From positions 310,001 to 374,000 of the forward strand of contig NC_080570.1 in NCBI RefSeq assembly GCF_030247185.1: a stretch of 64,000 nt of DNA, read 5' to 3'. Made by a program: the position numbers and the translations under genes. The notes under the pieces were generated by a model. The model saw nothing but the letters and a program-made list of their open reading frames with translations, was not told the DNA's origin and searched no databases. Below, one piece after another: positions 11,806 through 25,300 of this stretch (positions within the stretch are counted from its first letter, which is position 1; every line of letters begins with the position of its first letter). The stretch is from Malaya genurostris. Lineage: Eukaryota > Arthropoda > Insecta > Diptera > Culicidae.

Positions 11806-14800
11806 TTGAGTGAACAAAAAACTTTGTATCTATCTCTGGATGGTTGAACGAGAAAAAAAAACAAAGGTTCCAAGGTATGATTTGATTATGAGCAATAAAA
11901 AACATTTTAAATCTTCCCTAAAAAAGCTTTACCCAGAGAAGACACAATTTACCAACCTAATTTTACCAATTTGTGTAATATTAACAGAATGGTTTTGCAT
12001 CGTTTATTGCAGTCGACTGCTAGACAATTTAGACCATAATAATTTATAAACCATTCTCGAACACAAATCACCTAAAAAGTTGGTTGGTCACTGTAATATT
12101 TCCAGATTTTATGAAAAACTGGACGAATTGAAGAACAATTTCCACAAATTGGTTTTTGATGAATAGCACAGCGAGTCCTCTTACTACACTGTTATTGTGC
12201 AACGAATTCATTTTGATTGGATTACATTAGTGCACCACCAAATCGTTCTGTGTATCAACGTCCAGAATGGTACAAAGGAAATTGTTCTGTATATTTGACA
12301 TGCTCGAACAACATCACATAAATAGACTGGTGTGTTTTGACATTTTCACTGGGTTTAATGATTGTCATGTCGCAAATTAGCCTATGTCGATAGATCAGTT
12401 GACTACAATCAGAGTATTACTAAAATAAACTTAATGCTGTTGAATGGATAATGTTCATAACTTATTCTGAGACACTGATGGGAGGTCATGGCCTCATGTA
12501 TTCGATATTGGCGTGAGGCAAACAATGTCTGTTCCCGCCTGTGCTAGACACCTTTCGCTAATGAGCAAGAACAGAGAAATTTCTACTACATTTACTTCCC
12601 AATAAAACTTCCTATCCTGGCAATTGACATAGCTTTGAAGAAGATAAAATTTGACGAGTTTTATTTCATATATCGACGCCTGAGCCGCAGCTGCATAATT
12701 TAACAATTAATTTGAAAGAGTGTTACTATTCTCCCTCTTCCTCATTGGGCAGAGCTGTATTACAATGTTCCTAACATTTGGGGCTTTGTTTTGTTTTCCT
12801 GCGGTTTGTTGTTCTCAATTTGTGTTTAATAGTACCATTCAACAATCAACATTATTCCATTCGGCGACCTTAATTATCACACCTTCCGGTTCATTTTTCT
12901 GGTCATTACTGAACTGATATTTTAGCATATATTTTATCGTTTACCTTGTTTTCCGCTAAGGCTGGATACGGTTTTTGGAACTCGAGATATCTAACAATCA
13001 AGCGTTGAGAGCAATTGTTAGTGCACACTGTTCTAATAGTCGGTAGCAACATTCTTCTAAATTTATTCATACACTTTCGTCTTTTTGTTGTGCACGATGA
13101 ATGGTGCTTCTTCATTCCGTTTTTCTTATATAGATAGGATCCGCCAGTGCTGTTTTTGAGCACACACATTAGAACTCTGTACTTGATTTTACATTCATTG
13201 AAGTTGAGTTTTTTATTTTAATTCATTGACTAATTGAAACCATTTAGTTTCAATCAACCACCAGATACTCGTCACTAAGTCTACAAGTTTCTCATTTAAC
13301 ACAATTTCATCAAACATCAAAATATATTGCACTGAAAGCAGCCTAACTTATGCTTTGCTCAACTCATAAATTAAACAGCAAGTAAAAATTGGTCTGTTTC
13401 AAGCTTCCGAACCTAATTGTGTATTGCGATTAAAAAGCATCAAAACGAAAATATAAGCAAACTTAAAAATAATTTAAAACATGTTTTCCAACGAAGTTCC
13501 CGCAATCAATTCCGATTTTGTTTTCCACTACACTCGTTTAAAGATCTACATTTTCGAAAAAAGAATTCAAACTTTTCTGCGCGAAACGCCACTGGCACCA
13601 GCAGAGAATAACGATTTTCCAACCGTTCCGAAAAGAACGTCATCGAAGAGTGATGAAGATGAGAAAAAGGATCTCCGATTTTCTCGAGTACGTTTTTCAC
13701 TATCACCGACGGTCTCTGTGCGCTCTCGATTCAATGTTAGCTCCAAATATTCTGAATATTGTTGGATCTTTTGTTGTTTTACATTGTTTTTCGCATTCCC
13801 AGATTCTCTCTGTCATTCGATCCTGTGTAATGCGTGAAAGGGACCAAGCTATAGGGGTAAAACCTATGAGCCATGAACGAAATATTTTTAACAGTATCCA
13901 CCACCCTATTGTTAAGAAAAAAATAAATACTGATTTTCCTAGTGCTTGAATGACACTCCATGAATTTCAACAAAGACTAACACAAATGAAAGAATTTATC
14001 TCCGAATGCTGGTAAGCGCGGTATAGAATACAGTTGTTCGAACACGAAATAAGGAGTCATGTTATCATGCTTTGAGATATGACTAGAGCTATACATTCAA
14101 CCTCCTACCACCTACTCTTGCCCAATCATTGTGGGAAAAGTGAAAGGTGTTTTACTCATTGCTCTTCAGTTACATCCCGTTGAAAGAAAAATTTCGAACC
14201 AGGACGATTTACTCTCAGAGTTACATACGAAGGAAAATGATTTAGGATGTCTGATTGCAAATATGGCTGAAAGTGAGATAGAGAAGGCAACAATAACAAA
14301 CCATAAATTCTTGGATTCGGCGAGACTGGCGGGAAACTCTCTCGTGTGTTCATCTTGTTAGCGCCTTTCTATGCTCTCTACATAGTAACGTTTCAAGATA
14401 CTGAGCTCCGTCATTACTTGCTTTTCAATGATGATTTTCCGCAAGCGCCTTATTCATTTCCTCCTTCTCTAGATACGACTGCAAGTGAGTAATCTGAAAA
14501 CTGTGATCGCAGTGTTCATGGGTTTCCTTTTGGGCTTTCAACTACTACTTTACTTTCTTTTCCACACCAACACATGGCTTTGAAAGTAGCCTGGTGGAGA
14601 ATGCTGATGATGTTGTTAACGAAAACAATGAATTACGGATGCTGCGCACATAAAGTTTTATTTTTTGTTTGGCCTCCGCCATGTCTCCGAACACCAAATT
14701 TTCGTTGCTGACAGGAAGAGCACAGCATGTACACAGCAGGAGAACGAGACGGCGTTACGGCTTTTCACGACGCGATGATTTAGGATGTGTGTGATTCACC

Positions 14801-17800
14801 AACACCAACAGTAGCAAAGAATAGAAAACCCCGCCGATAGCCAATCCATTGTACAAGACAGTTCCATGAAAAACTCAACAGATAATTTTTGCATTGTTTT
14901 TGTTTTTAAAAAACAAAATCTATTCAGTTTATTGACACAGTAAATACATTTCTATTAATTACGGATATTTCAATGTTTTGAGACGGATTATAAGGCGATC
15001 CCTTGAGCAACTGTAATTTCAGTAATACACTCTAATTACCTTTTAGACAAAGTAAATTTCTGTTTTGTTGCTTCATTTTGATTGATAAGCTCAATTCTTT
15101 CTACAGCAATACGCTAAAATATTAGGAAAATAAATTTTCTATCACTTTACAGTGTACCTACGGACCCATTGAATATCCAGAAATGCCTTTGCCATATTCT
15201 ATTATTTTATTCATTCCACTAGACAACAAACCAGTCAGTACGGGGAGCACCATAAATCATATCTTTTAAGTTTCATCCTTTTAACGGTATTGGACCGGAT
15301 GGATGTAAACAGAAGCCGAGTGTACGGGGAACGCAGAAACAGGATGCAGTGTTGAGAGCGCCTTCGGTGACAGAAAGCTCGTGGTTCGAGGTAATTGATT
15401 TTTGTTACTGGCGTCTGAACAAGAACAAGAGGTTTGTCGTTTTGGGTACACTACACCACTTGAAACGGAGATACAAGACCATTTTTGATGATCTCCACCG
15501 GGCTGAATTAGTTCACTCACAAATAAAAGACCTGACGAAAATCGACCGTACATGACAATCATTGCATTATTCATACCTGTTTTTTTGTACCTAATATAAA
15601 ATTATTCAGTTCGGACAAAAAGTGAAACATTTCTTTTGGCATTGTATTTTGAATCATATCGAATCTTACAATCAATTCAACCGCTTGAGGTGACATTTAT
15701 TGCATTGTTTCGAACAATAGCAAATTATTCAATATCTATTTATGATGGCAAAATTAGAGAAATAAAACCTATATCTAAAATGAATAGTACAGTTCGATTT
15801 TAACATGGAAATTATATTTGATTAGAACATACTCGTTGCAGATTGATATGGTCAAAGTATGATGACTGAATAGCAGAGAGGAAATATTTGATGTAACAAA
15901 GCTCCGTCTTAAAGTAAAAACTTTTACATTGAAAAGAATCAAAACTTGGTCAACAAGAAATGGAATCTTATTTTACCAACACAACAAACCGACGATGTTT
16001 TCTATACGGCGCAACGAGCCTGATTATGAGGAATTTTGGTAGAGTGGAAAGTCTTTGGTAGCTCAATTTCTCGTACAAGTGTTTATACTGAAGTAGTGGG
16101 TTTCAGAGGCAAGGGTGTATGTAGAGTAAAATAGCATGAATAAATCACATTATGGAAAGCAGACATCATACAGTAATGAATGAAATAAGAAAGGGTTCGA
16201 TGTGGGAAAAGATGCTCTCTAAAACAACACATAAACTTTTTACTTGCAAATATTAAGCAATTTTGAGTGTGAACTAGAAACTTTGTTTCATTTCATTACT
16301 ATTAGTAAAATTTTCAGAGCGATTCGTTTCGACTTTACATTTGCAATAAAAATGATCAATTTATGCTAATGTGTAAGCTGATTCGGTCGTGTTGTTAGAA
16401 GTTTAGGCGTATTTTGAATTTCATTTATCCCATTTGTTTGGTGGCATTTCATTCGTACCCTTGTACATCCGAGAAAAGCATCATGACAATGGACAAGCGA
16501 AAGATACATATCCTTTTCGTTTTCCAATACCCGACACTTTTGTTAGACAGCTCTCTTCCCACCATTTTGTGCTCCCTTTTCAGCTTTCGGAAAACTCACA
16601 GCTGGGAAAAAATTTCCGCATAAGCCAGCTCGGTCGGAAATGGATCTTTGTCCGTATAGAACACAGTGGAGTGATACTAAATCGGAGCAGAAGGTTGAGA
16701 ACTGTAATACCTTACTCGTGTATTTCAACTTTTCTTTTATTTTTGTTGAGTAACTTCCTGGAGGTGATGCCTTTCTTATCCTGAGAGCTTTTCGCTTTAC
16801 AGCGTCGTTCTTCGTTTCTTTCTTATAAGGACCCTTGGTATCCTTGAGAGCCGACATGTAGATATTGGTGTGCTCCGGTTGTTTTCCTCAGGTTTCTTTT
16901 TTGTGCAAAAATCTATTGATGTAATAGCAGCGCTCAAATAGTGTTGGGGTTGAGTAGCAGACGAAAGGGTGACACGGTAACAAAGGATTTCTACTAACGT
17001 AGAAAGACAAAAGCGTTTTCCAAAGACAGCCACAGCATGGAAAGGGAGCATCACCGTCTTTGTTTTTGGCAAGTGACAGTGCACACAGCGGGTGACAGTT
17101 TTTGTGAATGTTGAACTCTGTACGTTCGTTAAAATGCAGCACGAAGCACGAAGAGTTATTTAATAAGACTGAACTTTCATAACCAGCCATCATGGAAGAT
17201 CCTAAAATTTCTACATTTTCAGTAGCGATATTCCCAGAAGAAAAACATTTAGCTGAAGTATTTAAACCGCCAAGGTACTGAAGAAACATGATAGCACTAA
17301 CCTACTACCACTTTGAACTTACGTTAGAGACGGAATTTTGGAAATAAAGTCCGTGTAGTAGCATTATTTCGTCAGTTCAAGTTCCTCAGTCGGTCTGTTG
17401 TTGGTTGTGATTAAAGAAAAATTACCAATACATCATTCTAAACAATATACATGCTTTCCGGTAAACATCGTAAGAAAGTAATATATCCAATCTTGATTAG
17501 TGCAATATTAATTGTCTGAGGATAATTTTCCGGATCACTTCGCATACTTCATCATACGGTCTAATTTTAATAGCACTACAGTGATTTAAAATGAAGGTTA
17601 TAAATTTTAAACATCATCCTTGAATTTATCATTAAAACTCAATGAACAAATTAATTCCTCACATTTTCTTTTCCATTCATCATTCCGGAGAATCAGACTC
17701 ATCGTCTGTTTTACATTTTCTCCCGACCCACCTCTTCCCATCGTGTAGAGCTTCGGTTACGACTCAGGCAACAGTAATGCAGCCGAGTCCGACTGTCGTT

Positions 17801-18524
17801 CTGCTCTTTCCCAATCCACATCACTATCCAACCAGTCCACCGGGCGCATCAGGAAATCTGCATTGTACCGTAAGATATCTGCAACAAATAATGCGGAGAC
17901 GAGGAGAAACAAACATTTTTATACAATTTTAAATCATTAATAATGTTGTTATGTTAATTTTATTGCATTTTTATTTTGTTCATCCATACCTCCGCTTTGG
18001 GATAAACGATCGTAGCACCATGTTGACCAAGATTCTGATTTTGGAAGTCTGAGGATGTGTAAGTCTTGAGGAGTAGTTGATTTAAAATAAACAATTAATC
18101 ACATTTACAAGTTTATAGTTTTGGATTGCGATGACTAAGGAGACTCGGTTCTTAAAGTGACTTGCACCTATCTCGTACATTACTAGCAGGAAAAAAAAAC
18201 AAAATTTGACGTTTAATGTTTTAGAGAACTTTTATGGTATTATTTATATACACAAACTGTCCTGATTGATTTTGGGTAACGTTTTCCCCATTCATCTCAG
18301 CTTCAATTCAATATACTAAATCCATCAGCTAGAGTGAAATTTTCTATCTCCGTTCAATGCAATGCAAGGTTAAGATGAAAATTGGTGCATTCGTTTCAAA
18401 TTTTCACGTCGCTAGAACAACAGTTTTGCACATTTATAGAATTTTCTATTATATTGCTTTTTGGAGCCGGAGCGAAGATATTACCATTTGTAGGATTTTT
18501 ATTGCTACTGTGGTGTATTCGAAA
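11806..18524. other. Unique DNA, no recognised gene
   Basis: No recognisable TE protein, tRNA or conserved domain. Frames of 60-146 codons occur (for example 13481-13837 plus, 16888-17289 minus and 17642-17932 plus), but they overlap open frames on the other strand and show no motif I know. Intervals around 13400-14850 and 16400-17300 are less AT-rich than the rest and are the likeliest places for undetected exons or regulatory DNA; this is inference. Confidence 0.5.
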
Positions 18525-18553
18525 TTACCCTTTCGGCGAATTGACCCTGACCC
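18525..18553. repeat. Solo fragment of the TTTCGCCGAAAG element end
   Basis: TTTCGGCGAATTGACCCTGA followed by CCC matches the extreme right end of the fold-back element at 5275-5297, apart from a few bases. No second arm lies nearby, so it is a remnant of a mostly deleted copy. Confidence 0.65.
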
Positions 18554-19540
18554 AATTAGATAACTAACGGTCCATATAATTGCAAAAACTACAAGGGACA
18601 TCCCTACGGATTTGTTTAAACTGTTGTCAAAATCACTGTTTATTTTTTGAATATTTATATCCATGTGAGATATACTTTCGAAAAAATAAAATTCTTTGAG
18701 AATTTCGGATGGTTGTTTTTTTTTGGTGAGAGGGCCTTATCCAGCAGTTTCCTCACATACGAGGAATTAGCAGAATTTCGATGAAAATGATTTCCTCTCG
18801 TGCGGGGCATAAGATCACTAATGGTCAATTTGTGGTCGTCTACACCAACCTTCATCACGGTATGAACTGGTTCAATACTAATTCTGGTTGTTTGAACAAA
18901 ACCCTGTTCTTATGATAGCTTCTAAGCTATTCTTATATGAATAATGAATGAAAGTTAATGTACACTTCCATAACTCGTTCGGTTTAAGTTATTGAGACTG
19001 TTTAATTTTGCTAAAAAGATTTTTTTTCTATTAATTGGAAAACTAAAAGGATTTCAAAATCTCCGAGACTCGTTCCAAACGATCAATATTAATAATGCAG
19101 AAATACTTGCGGAGTAATAAACGTTACATATCACAGCTAGACAGATTGAGTACTTTTCCTATATGATGAAACGTGAACGAAGAAAAAGTGGAGAAACCTT
19201 CTATTAATTTTCATTGTTTTTTTTTTCATTTTTCACGGCTTGAGATTCTAGCTGAAATATCGTTATGTACTCTGAGATATATTATTTGATTTTTTTCTTG
19301 AAGAACAAACTATCGCATTACTATCATGCATTACTATACATGCATTTCGTCTATTGATTCAACGTCGCTTTTGTTGTTATCACAAGCATTGGTTTAGAGT
19401 TTTATTGCTGTTTCGAGGGGTTGAAATCATTGTGGAATTTAGTTGCAGTTGATTTTTTTTTGCCGATGAGAGTATATATTGTTAATGTTGGTGCTGTAGG
19501 CGACGATTACAGTTTAATGTTTTACGTTTGATAATAGGGA
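18554..19540. other. AT-rich DNA, nothing recognised
   Basis: Contains homopolymer T runs (18714-18723, 19212-19227) but no gene or repeat I can identify. Confidence 0.5.
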
Positions 19541-20720
19541 AGAAAAACTCCAAAAACGGAACTCACTTCGATTTATCAGCAACTGTTAGGCCGATTTTCA
19601 CGAATCATGATTCAAATTAAAGCTCTCATTGTTTTTAAATATACTGTGCAATCTTCTCCATATCCGACTTCCGGTTCAGAAATTATAGGGCGATGAGTGT
19701 CGAAACATTCGAATCGTTATTCAAAATGACGATACAAAACCGGTACACGTCGATACATGCTGGTACTAAAGAAGAAAAAAAACATCGACTTTGATCCGTT
19801 CGCAGCGTGATTTATTCAATTCCTTAAAGCTTGCATGGTTGCCACATTTAAATCTAAATTTTTCGGGTGAAAAAATGTAAATTATGTAAATTTGTGAATC
19901 TTTCATTTAATTGATACCTACTTGTTAGTGTTATAGCAAAATCATGAAAAGTATAATAGGTTGCTTTTTTATAAAAGTACACTTATTGTCTTTCTCATAT
20001 AGAAAGTTTATACAATCACTTGAAAAAATGACTAATGAAAATTGGGCCAGAGGGCTAAGTATTCTATATCATTCGACATGTATGTGCCTGTGTGTGTATA
20101 TGTGTGAGTATGTGTCAAATAATGTCATTCATAAAATAAAAAAGATCATAGTCCCATAGGTTGCTATTGAATTTAATCATGGGGTAAAGTGTATTTAAAA
20201 TGGCACACCGTCATTTAGAGCGACGATGCAAAAAAAGCATAAAATTCTTCTGAATTTGGCTTAAAACTGATACAATTTGTAGGCTTTATTAGTTATTTAC
20301 TAAACGAACCGGCTTCGGCTATACTTGTTCCAAGTTCCGGAAATAGTGTTCAAAAACTCTAAAACGAAATTCACTCGATTTTCTTAGAGATGATTTGATC
20401 GATTCTCACAAACTTAGGTTCAAATGAAAGTTCCTATAGTCTCATAGGTTGCTGTTTAATTTCACTTGCAGTTCCAGATCTAAAGGGCGGAGTGTGTTCA
20501 ATCATTTAGTACGACGATGCAAAATAAAGTAAAATCCTCATTAACTTGACATAACTTTTTACAAATTGAAAATGTTATATTAGTTAGGTTAGGCTGAGTT
20601 TCTTATTTTATTCAAGACAGAAAAAAAAACCTTTGGAGAATCTTCTAGTGAAATTTTTGGAAATATAAGTAATATGAGGAAGGCATCATTACACCACTAG
20701 TTGGTTAAGACAGGTTTTTT
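19541..20720 (-). repeat. Abundant repeat, long minus-strand copy
   Basis: Successive degenerate modules read on the plus strand as CCGATTTTCACGAATCATGATT, CCGACTTCCGGTTC and ATTTAGAGCGACGATGCAAAA (twice). They end with GTAATATGAGGAAGGCATCA and TTACACCACTAGTTGG (about 20667-20704). The same end occurs at 55945-55980. Reversed, this gives the 5' terminus of the family (CCAACTAGTGGTGTAATGAT). No coding capacity. Confidence 0.7.
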
Positions 20721-21842
20721 TTTGTGAAAACTGCTAATAAACCGAGTCTTTCGGAATTCCCCTTCAAAGCGAATTTTTGTAGGTGGCTTATTGGCTGCTA
20801 TCACAAAAATCGCGAGAATTACAGAAAAAAACATAAATTTTTCTTCTTAGTTTTCTTTTTTAGTTTTCTATTTTAATACTTGAGAACACATCTCAATATA
20901 TTTCAAACTGTTCCATAAAAGTCTACGTTTATCTACGAGGGATGAGGGTGGCTTTTGTTCAAAGTCTACGTAGTCTCTAATTCTTTTATTGAAAAAACAT
21001 TAACTGCGAAATTCAGTCAACTCAGTAAGAAAATTTTTTCATCAGCTTAGCTTTTTATAAAGAAAATAGATTCGAAAAAATGCGGAAGTACAACTTTGCG
21101 AGAAATACACCAGGCTGAACGTGAGCATGCAAACTATCTCGTTCCCGTTGAATTGTTCATTTAATCTACTCTTCGAAGCAATCCCATTTTCTTTCTCGTC
21201 GTGTGAGAATCATTGTATCTCATTGCCACTTGTGTATCTGTAATAACTAAGAATTTATGGTACCACCCAGTGACTGACTATTGAAGCTGATACCGCGGCA
21301 AAATGAACGATATAACTTACTTCTAACGAAAAATTGTGTATTGTTACACTCGTTGTATGGCATGTAGTCTCATCTTGTTGAACAAAAAATTTGTCTAGAC
21401 CACTTTTAAGTATTTCTAGTAGTACTAAGTACACCAACATTCAATTATATCACCTTTGGTTGCCCTGCCCGGTATAAAGATGAAGGGCCAATCAAAATAT
21501 TTCATTGTAATAACGTGTACAGAATACTGGCTATTGTTTTCAATCTGGTTGAAAATGGTTAAAATGTTACATGTTTTGTGAAAATGAAAAGTCTACGTAG
21601 ACTTTTAGAAGCGGTGGGGGAAGGGGAGGTGTATTTGGAAAGGTCTATACTGATGAATGTGTCAATTCTCATATTTTGAAGGCACAAATCTCCAAATATC
21701 AAGGGGAACGTGCCATTTGAGCCAATTTGTTCTGATACATCTTGTGTGAAAAAATCAAAGTATGATACTTGATCAAATATAGTAAAAAATGGCTTCTGCT
21801 GATGGTTTACTTCAGGATATTTCGATTCCGGCTAGTACGCTG
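20721..21842. other. Unique AT-rich DNA with one shared 36-mer
   Basis: No gene recognised. The 36 bases at 21701-21736 (AAGGGGAACGTGCCATTTGA and onward) are an exact inverted match to 48888-48923. Confidence 0.6.
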
Positions 21843-22098
21843 TTACACAGATAAAAATATTTTGTGATTTTACATTTATTGTCATGCACATATTTGGAGC
21901 AGACAATTAAATGGAAATTTACTTTACAAAACGAAGCGGTTTGTAAATATACAGTCATGTTCAATTAAAAACTAAATTATTTCTAATGTAATTTTACATC
22001 AATCATGGTTTTAAATCAGATTTTCGTTTCAACTGATGGCTATTTCATAGTACTATCGGTTTACATGTCGTGTAAGTTTCATCTTTTCTTTCTGTGCA
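21843..22098. mobile_element. Putative MITE with CACAGA..AAAA ends
   Basis: The left end TTACACAGATAAAAATATTT continues with TTGTGATTTTACA. The right end is TTTTCTTTCTGTGCA near 22084-22098, giving imperfect inverted ends about 255 bp apart. The left end recurs at 55021-55051, and a relative lies at 33294-33321. No ORF. I could not define a target-site duplication, so the borders are approximate. Confidence 0.45.
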
Positions 22099-22178
22099 GT
22101 CGAAATTTAGACATTGAGCCTGTGTGAGCATAAATTAAGTAAACCTGAAAATTGTAATAGTTTAGAGACCAAAGAGAG

Positions 22179-22265
22179 ACATACATACATACATACATAC
22201 ATACATACATACATACATACATACATACATACATACATACATACATACATACATACATACATACA
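22179..22265. repeat. (ACAT)n microsatellite, 87 bp
   Basis: An uninterrupted tetranucleotide run of about 21 units. It is followed at 22300-22350 by GAGTTGAATCGTATTTTTCA, CAGTGATTGCATAACC and TTTTACATGAGA, the 3' tail of the abundant repeat. The run therefore occupies the same place as the CA or CATA tracts of other copies. Confidence 0.95.
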
Positions 22266-22350
22266 GAAACTCTAACATATATTTTCTAATCTTAACTAAC
22301 TGAGTTGAATCGTATTTTTCACAGTGATTGCATAACCATTTTACATGAGA
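22266..22350 (+). repeat. 3' tail of the abundant repeat
   Basis: Carries the ACTGAGTTGAATCGTA, TTTTCACAGTGATTGCATAA and ATGAGAA blocks found at the end of copy A (about 3880-3965). The upstream body of the repeat is missing or unrecognisable. Confidence 0.6.
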
Positions 22351-25300
22351 ATTTAGAAATTTGAATAGTTCTCGTATCCAACGCTTGTATTTGAAAAATA
22401 TAAAAGTAGTGCATTATTTGTGATCCCCAAAGGGTTATATATTATTATATTTAATCAAATATGGTGGAATGGTGAGTAAAGCGGGGTTAGCTGGATATCT
22501 TCTGGATATATTGTTCTATGGTTTTCGTTTCCAAGCATTATTGTGTTTCCTGCGAGACGGAAAAAAATTCTCCTAGCAAAACGGGATAGAGCAAAGCGGG
22601 GTAAGGCACAACGATCAGCAAAGTGTAACCTTACTTTACCCGAATGTCAGTAAACTTCGATACACAGATAATGTAATGTACTTTATATTCATTGTAATTG
22701 TTCTTTAATTAATTTTTCAAAAAAAAAAAATGGGACGCAAAACTGAATTTTACACTCGGTGTAATTTGTGAACAATTTATTTTGTTAAAAAAATCCAACT
22801 ATCCATTGTTTTCGAAGAAAAAGCTGTTCCTTTTCTGACAAATATCACACCAAAGATCCTGCAACAAAAATATAACTCTGGAATCTGTTCAATTCGTTTA
22901 ATATTTTAAAAAAGTATTTAAGTATATGAATGAAAAATGAAATTTCAAAAGTCATATTGTTTTTAGCAAAATGAAATACAACAACAAACATCGATCTTAA
23001 GAAGCTATTCAACAAAGCCAAAAGCATTCCGAATGTTTTAAACCTTGTAAATAATAAAGATTTTCCGATCCTGATCTCCTACGAGTCAAATTCTAACGGA
23101 CTGCTTGAAGGCGATCTTTTTTTTACACCCGTGCCATATTCGCTCAAGCAAGATTTCAAATTAGCTAGATAGAACATTAAAAACGTGAAACAGTACTGAG
23201 TCATGCATTTTTTTCTGAATACCGAACTTCACTACTTATTTTATTTACCATCTAACTATGAAGTAGAATATGAAATAATACAAGAAAAGTTTAATTACAC
23301 TAACATCTTATCTTCGACATTTTAGTTACAGGATTATAGAATAGAATGATTTAATATTAATTGTGGATAGACCTAAATCGGTACATGTGAGATAAAGGAA
23401 GACATATTATTTGAAAATCTTTCATTACTGAGTTATGCGTTGAGTTATCCGTAGAGTTCACCTCATAGTTTGAAATAGTAAACTTCTGGGCCCAGTTTAG
23501 TTTACTTCGCCATAAATCATGTTAAGAGGATGAAAGAACCCCATCGTTGTACTCGTAGTGCGACTCCGTCTAATTATGATAATTCGTCCTATGGGTGAAC
23601 GAAACCCCTTTAGTAAAATTTAAATATGGTAAAGTAATTCAAATTCATAACTAATTCAACATCTTCGCGTCACTGTCCCTTCTGTAAAAACCAGTTTTCG
23701 CCTTTTGGCCATTTGGCGAATGATGCCGTCGGCACTTTGTCAGTGTCGTACCAGTGAACCGATGATGAAATGTTTTCCAATCAATAACCGTGACACGTTT
23801 TGACAGCAGCACATTCCGTGCTTCATAGCTCACGAAGTTTCTGAAAAGTTAATTTTCCCTCATTTCAAATTTCAATGATGCGGAAGAATAGGAAATTAAA
23901 ATTAAAATTGAACTTATGATCGTTATCAATAAATTAATAAATTTCAGACACATTTCGTTGTCTGTTCGCTTTATTTGTTGCTATCAATTTTCCTTCGCTA
24001 ACACTAACTTTTGGATATGGAACTCTTTTCAATAATATTCATGCGGCTTTGGTTGTGCATTTTCTTCATGTCTCCGCTCAAACCAAATAGAATACTTCCT
24101 GTTGCGGATAGCAAAAAAAAATGCGCCTGCAAAAAGGATCTTCCAGAGAATCCACAACTACAAACACGTTTGGACTACACTGAAGGAAAATTCATACACC
24201 ACAGCTTTCCACAAACTTCCTGAAATCATTCCTGCGTCAAATTCAACTTACTACACAATCCATCATTAGTGTGGTTCTCATAGAGAGCCAGGAGCCAGCA
24301 TAGACAGAGTGAGTTAGACGAGTCGTTAGATACGAGGAAGAGAGAGGGAGAGAAAACATGCAATACACACAGCTGTAGTCTGAGTCTGATGATGGGTGGT
24401 AGATCATGCGAAAGGACAAAGCAAGAGGCGGAAAACCGAAAACGAACATGGAATGTGGGAATGGTAATGGACGCGATGCACACACCATCACCATACTACA
24501 GTCGACTGACTGCTGGCGGGAAAGAAAGAGCAGAGCGGATCTTGCGTTACATTCAAACACCCAGTCACATGTAGAGCAGTTTTCAATTTTTAGGGGAGCG
24601 GCCATTACTCATTTTTCAAACTGCTGTTCGGTGTGAATTATTCAACAAATTTCATCAATCGATGATTTTAGCGACGGCCATTGAATATTGAGTAGGAACA
24701 ACTTCTTTTGTTTGGCTGGAATAAACCTGATTTCGAGAAATTATCTACAGCGATTATAATCCAGACTGATTGTTTTCCTTTCTCGTCTTATCGGTTTGAA
24801 AGAGGCCATTGAACTTGACATCAGATGAAAACTGTTCAACTGAAGATGCTCCACCAGAAGGAAAACTGTGTCATTCTTCTTCCTGTTCCCCATTCCGCTA
24901 GGTACCTTCAGACAGTTTCGTTGTGCCTGTGCTCTGGTTTCCGAAAATTTATGGCCTTAGAAAGTCGTTACGTCAGAGAAGCCCCAGACGGTGGCTCTCG
25001 TTCTTGCAAAGCGCATTTTCGGCTCGTAATGCTGTGTGGGAATCTCTGCTTTTTTGGTCGATAGAAGTCAACACCGGAGTAGCAGCAGCGAGACGATTTT
25101 ATGTTTTATTATATGCATGATTTTCCGGCGCTTCGGGTTTTCCCGGCACTGGTTTGGCAGAGTCTGGAAAAGGCACTGTACATTCGGGAAGAGTGAAAGT
25201 AACAGGTGGTTGGAATTAAAATTGATTTATAGAATTATTTTCTTGTTGTTACCGCACTCTGATCGTTCTGGCAGAAGATTTAATAGCGGTGGATAATCAG

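Noticed and set aside
16888..17289. 133-codon minus frame as a gene
   Set aside because: No domain or motif, no supporting splice structure, and frames on the same strand overlap it.
24243..24605. 120-codon minus frame as a gene
   Set aside because: The region is open on both strands in several frames and shows no recognisable motif.
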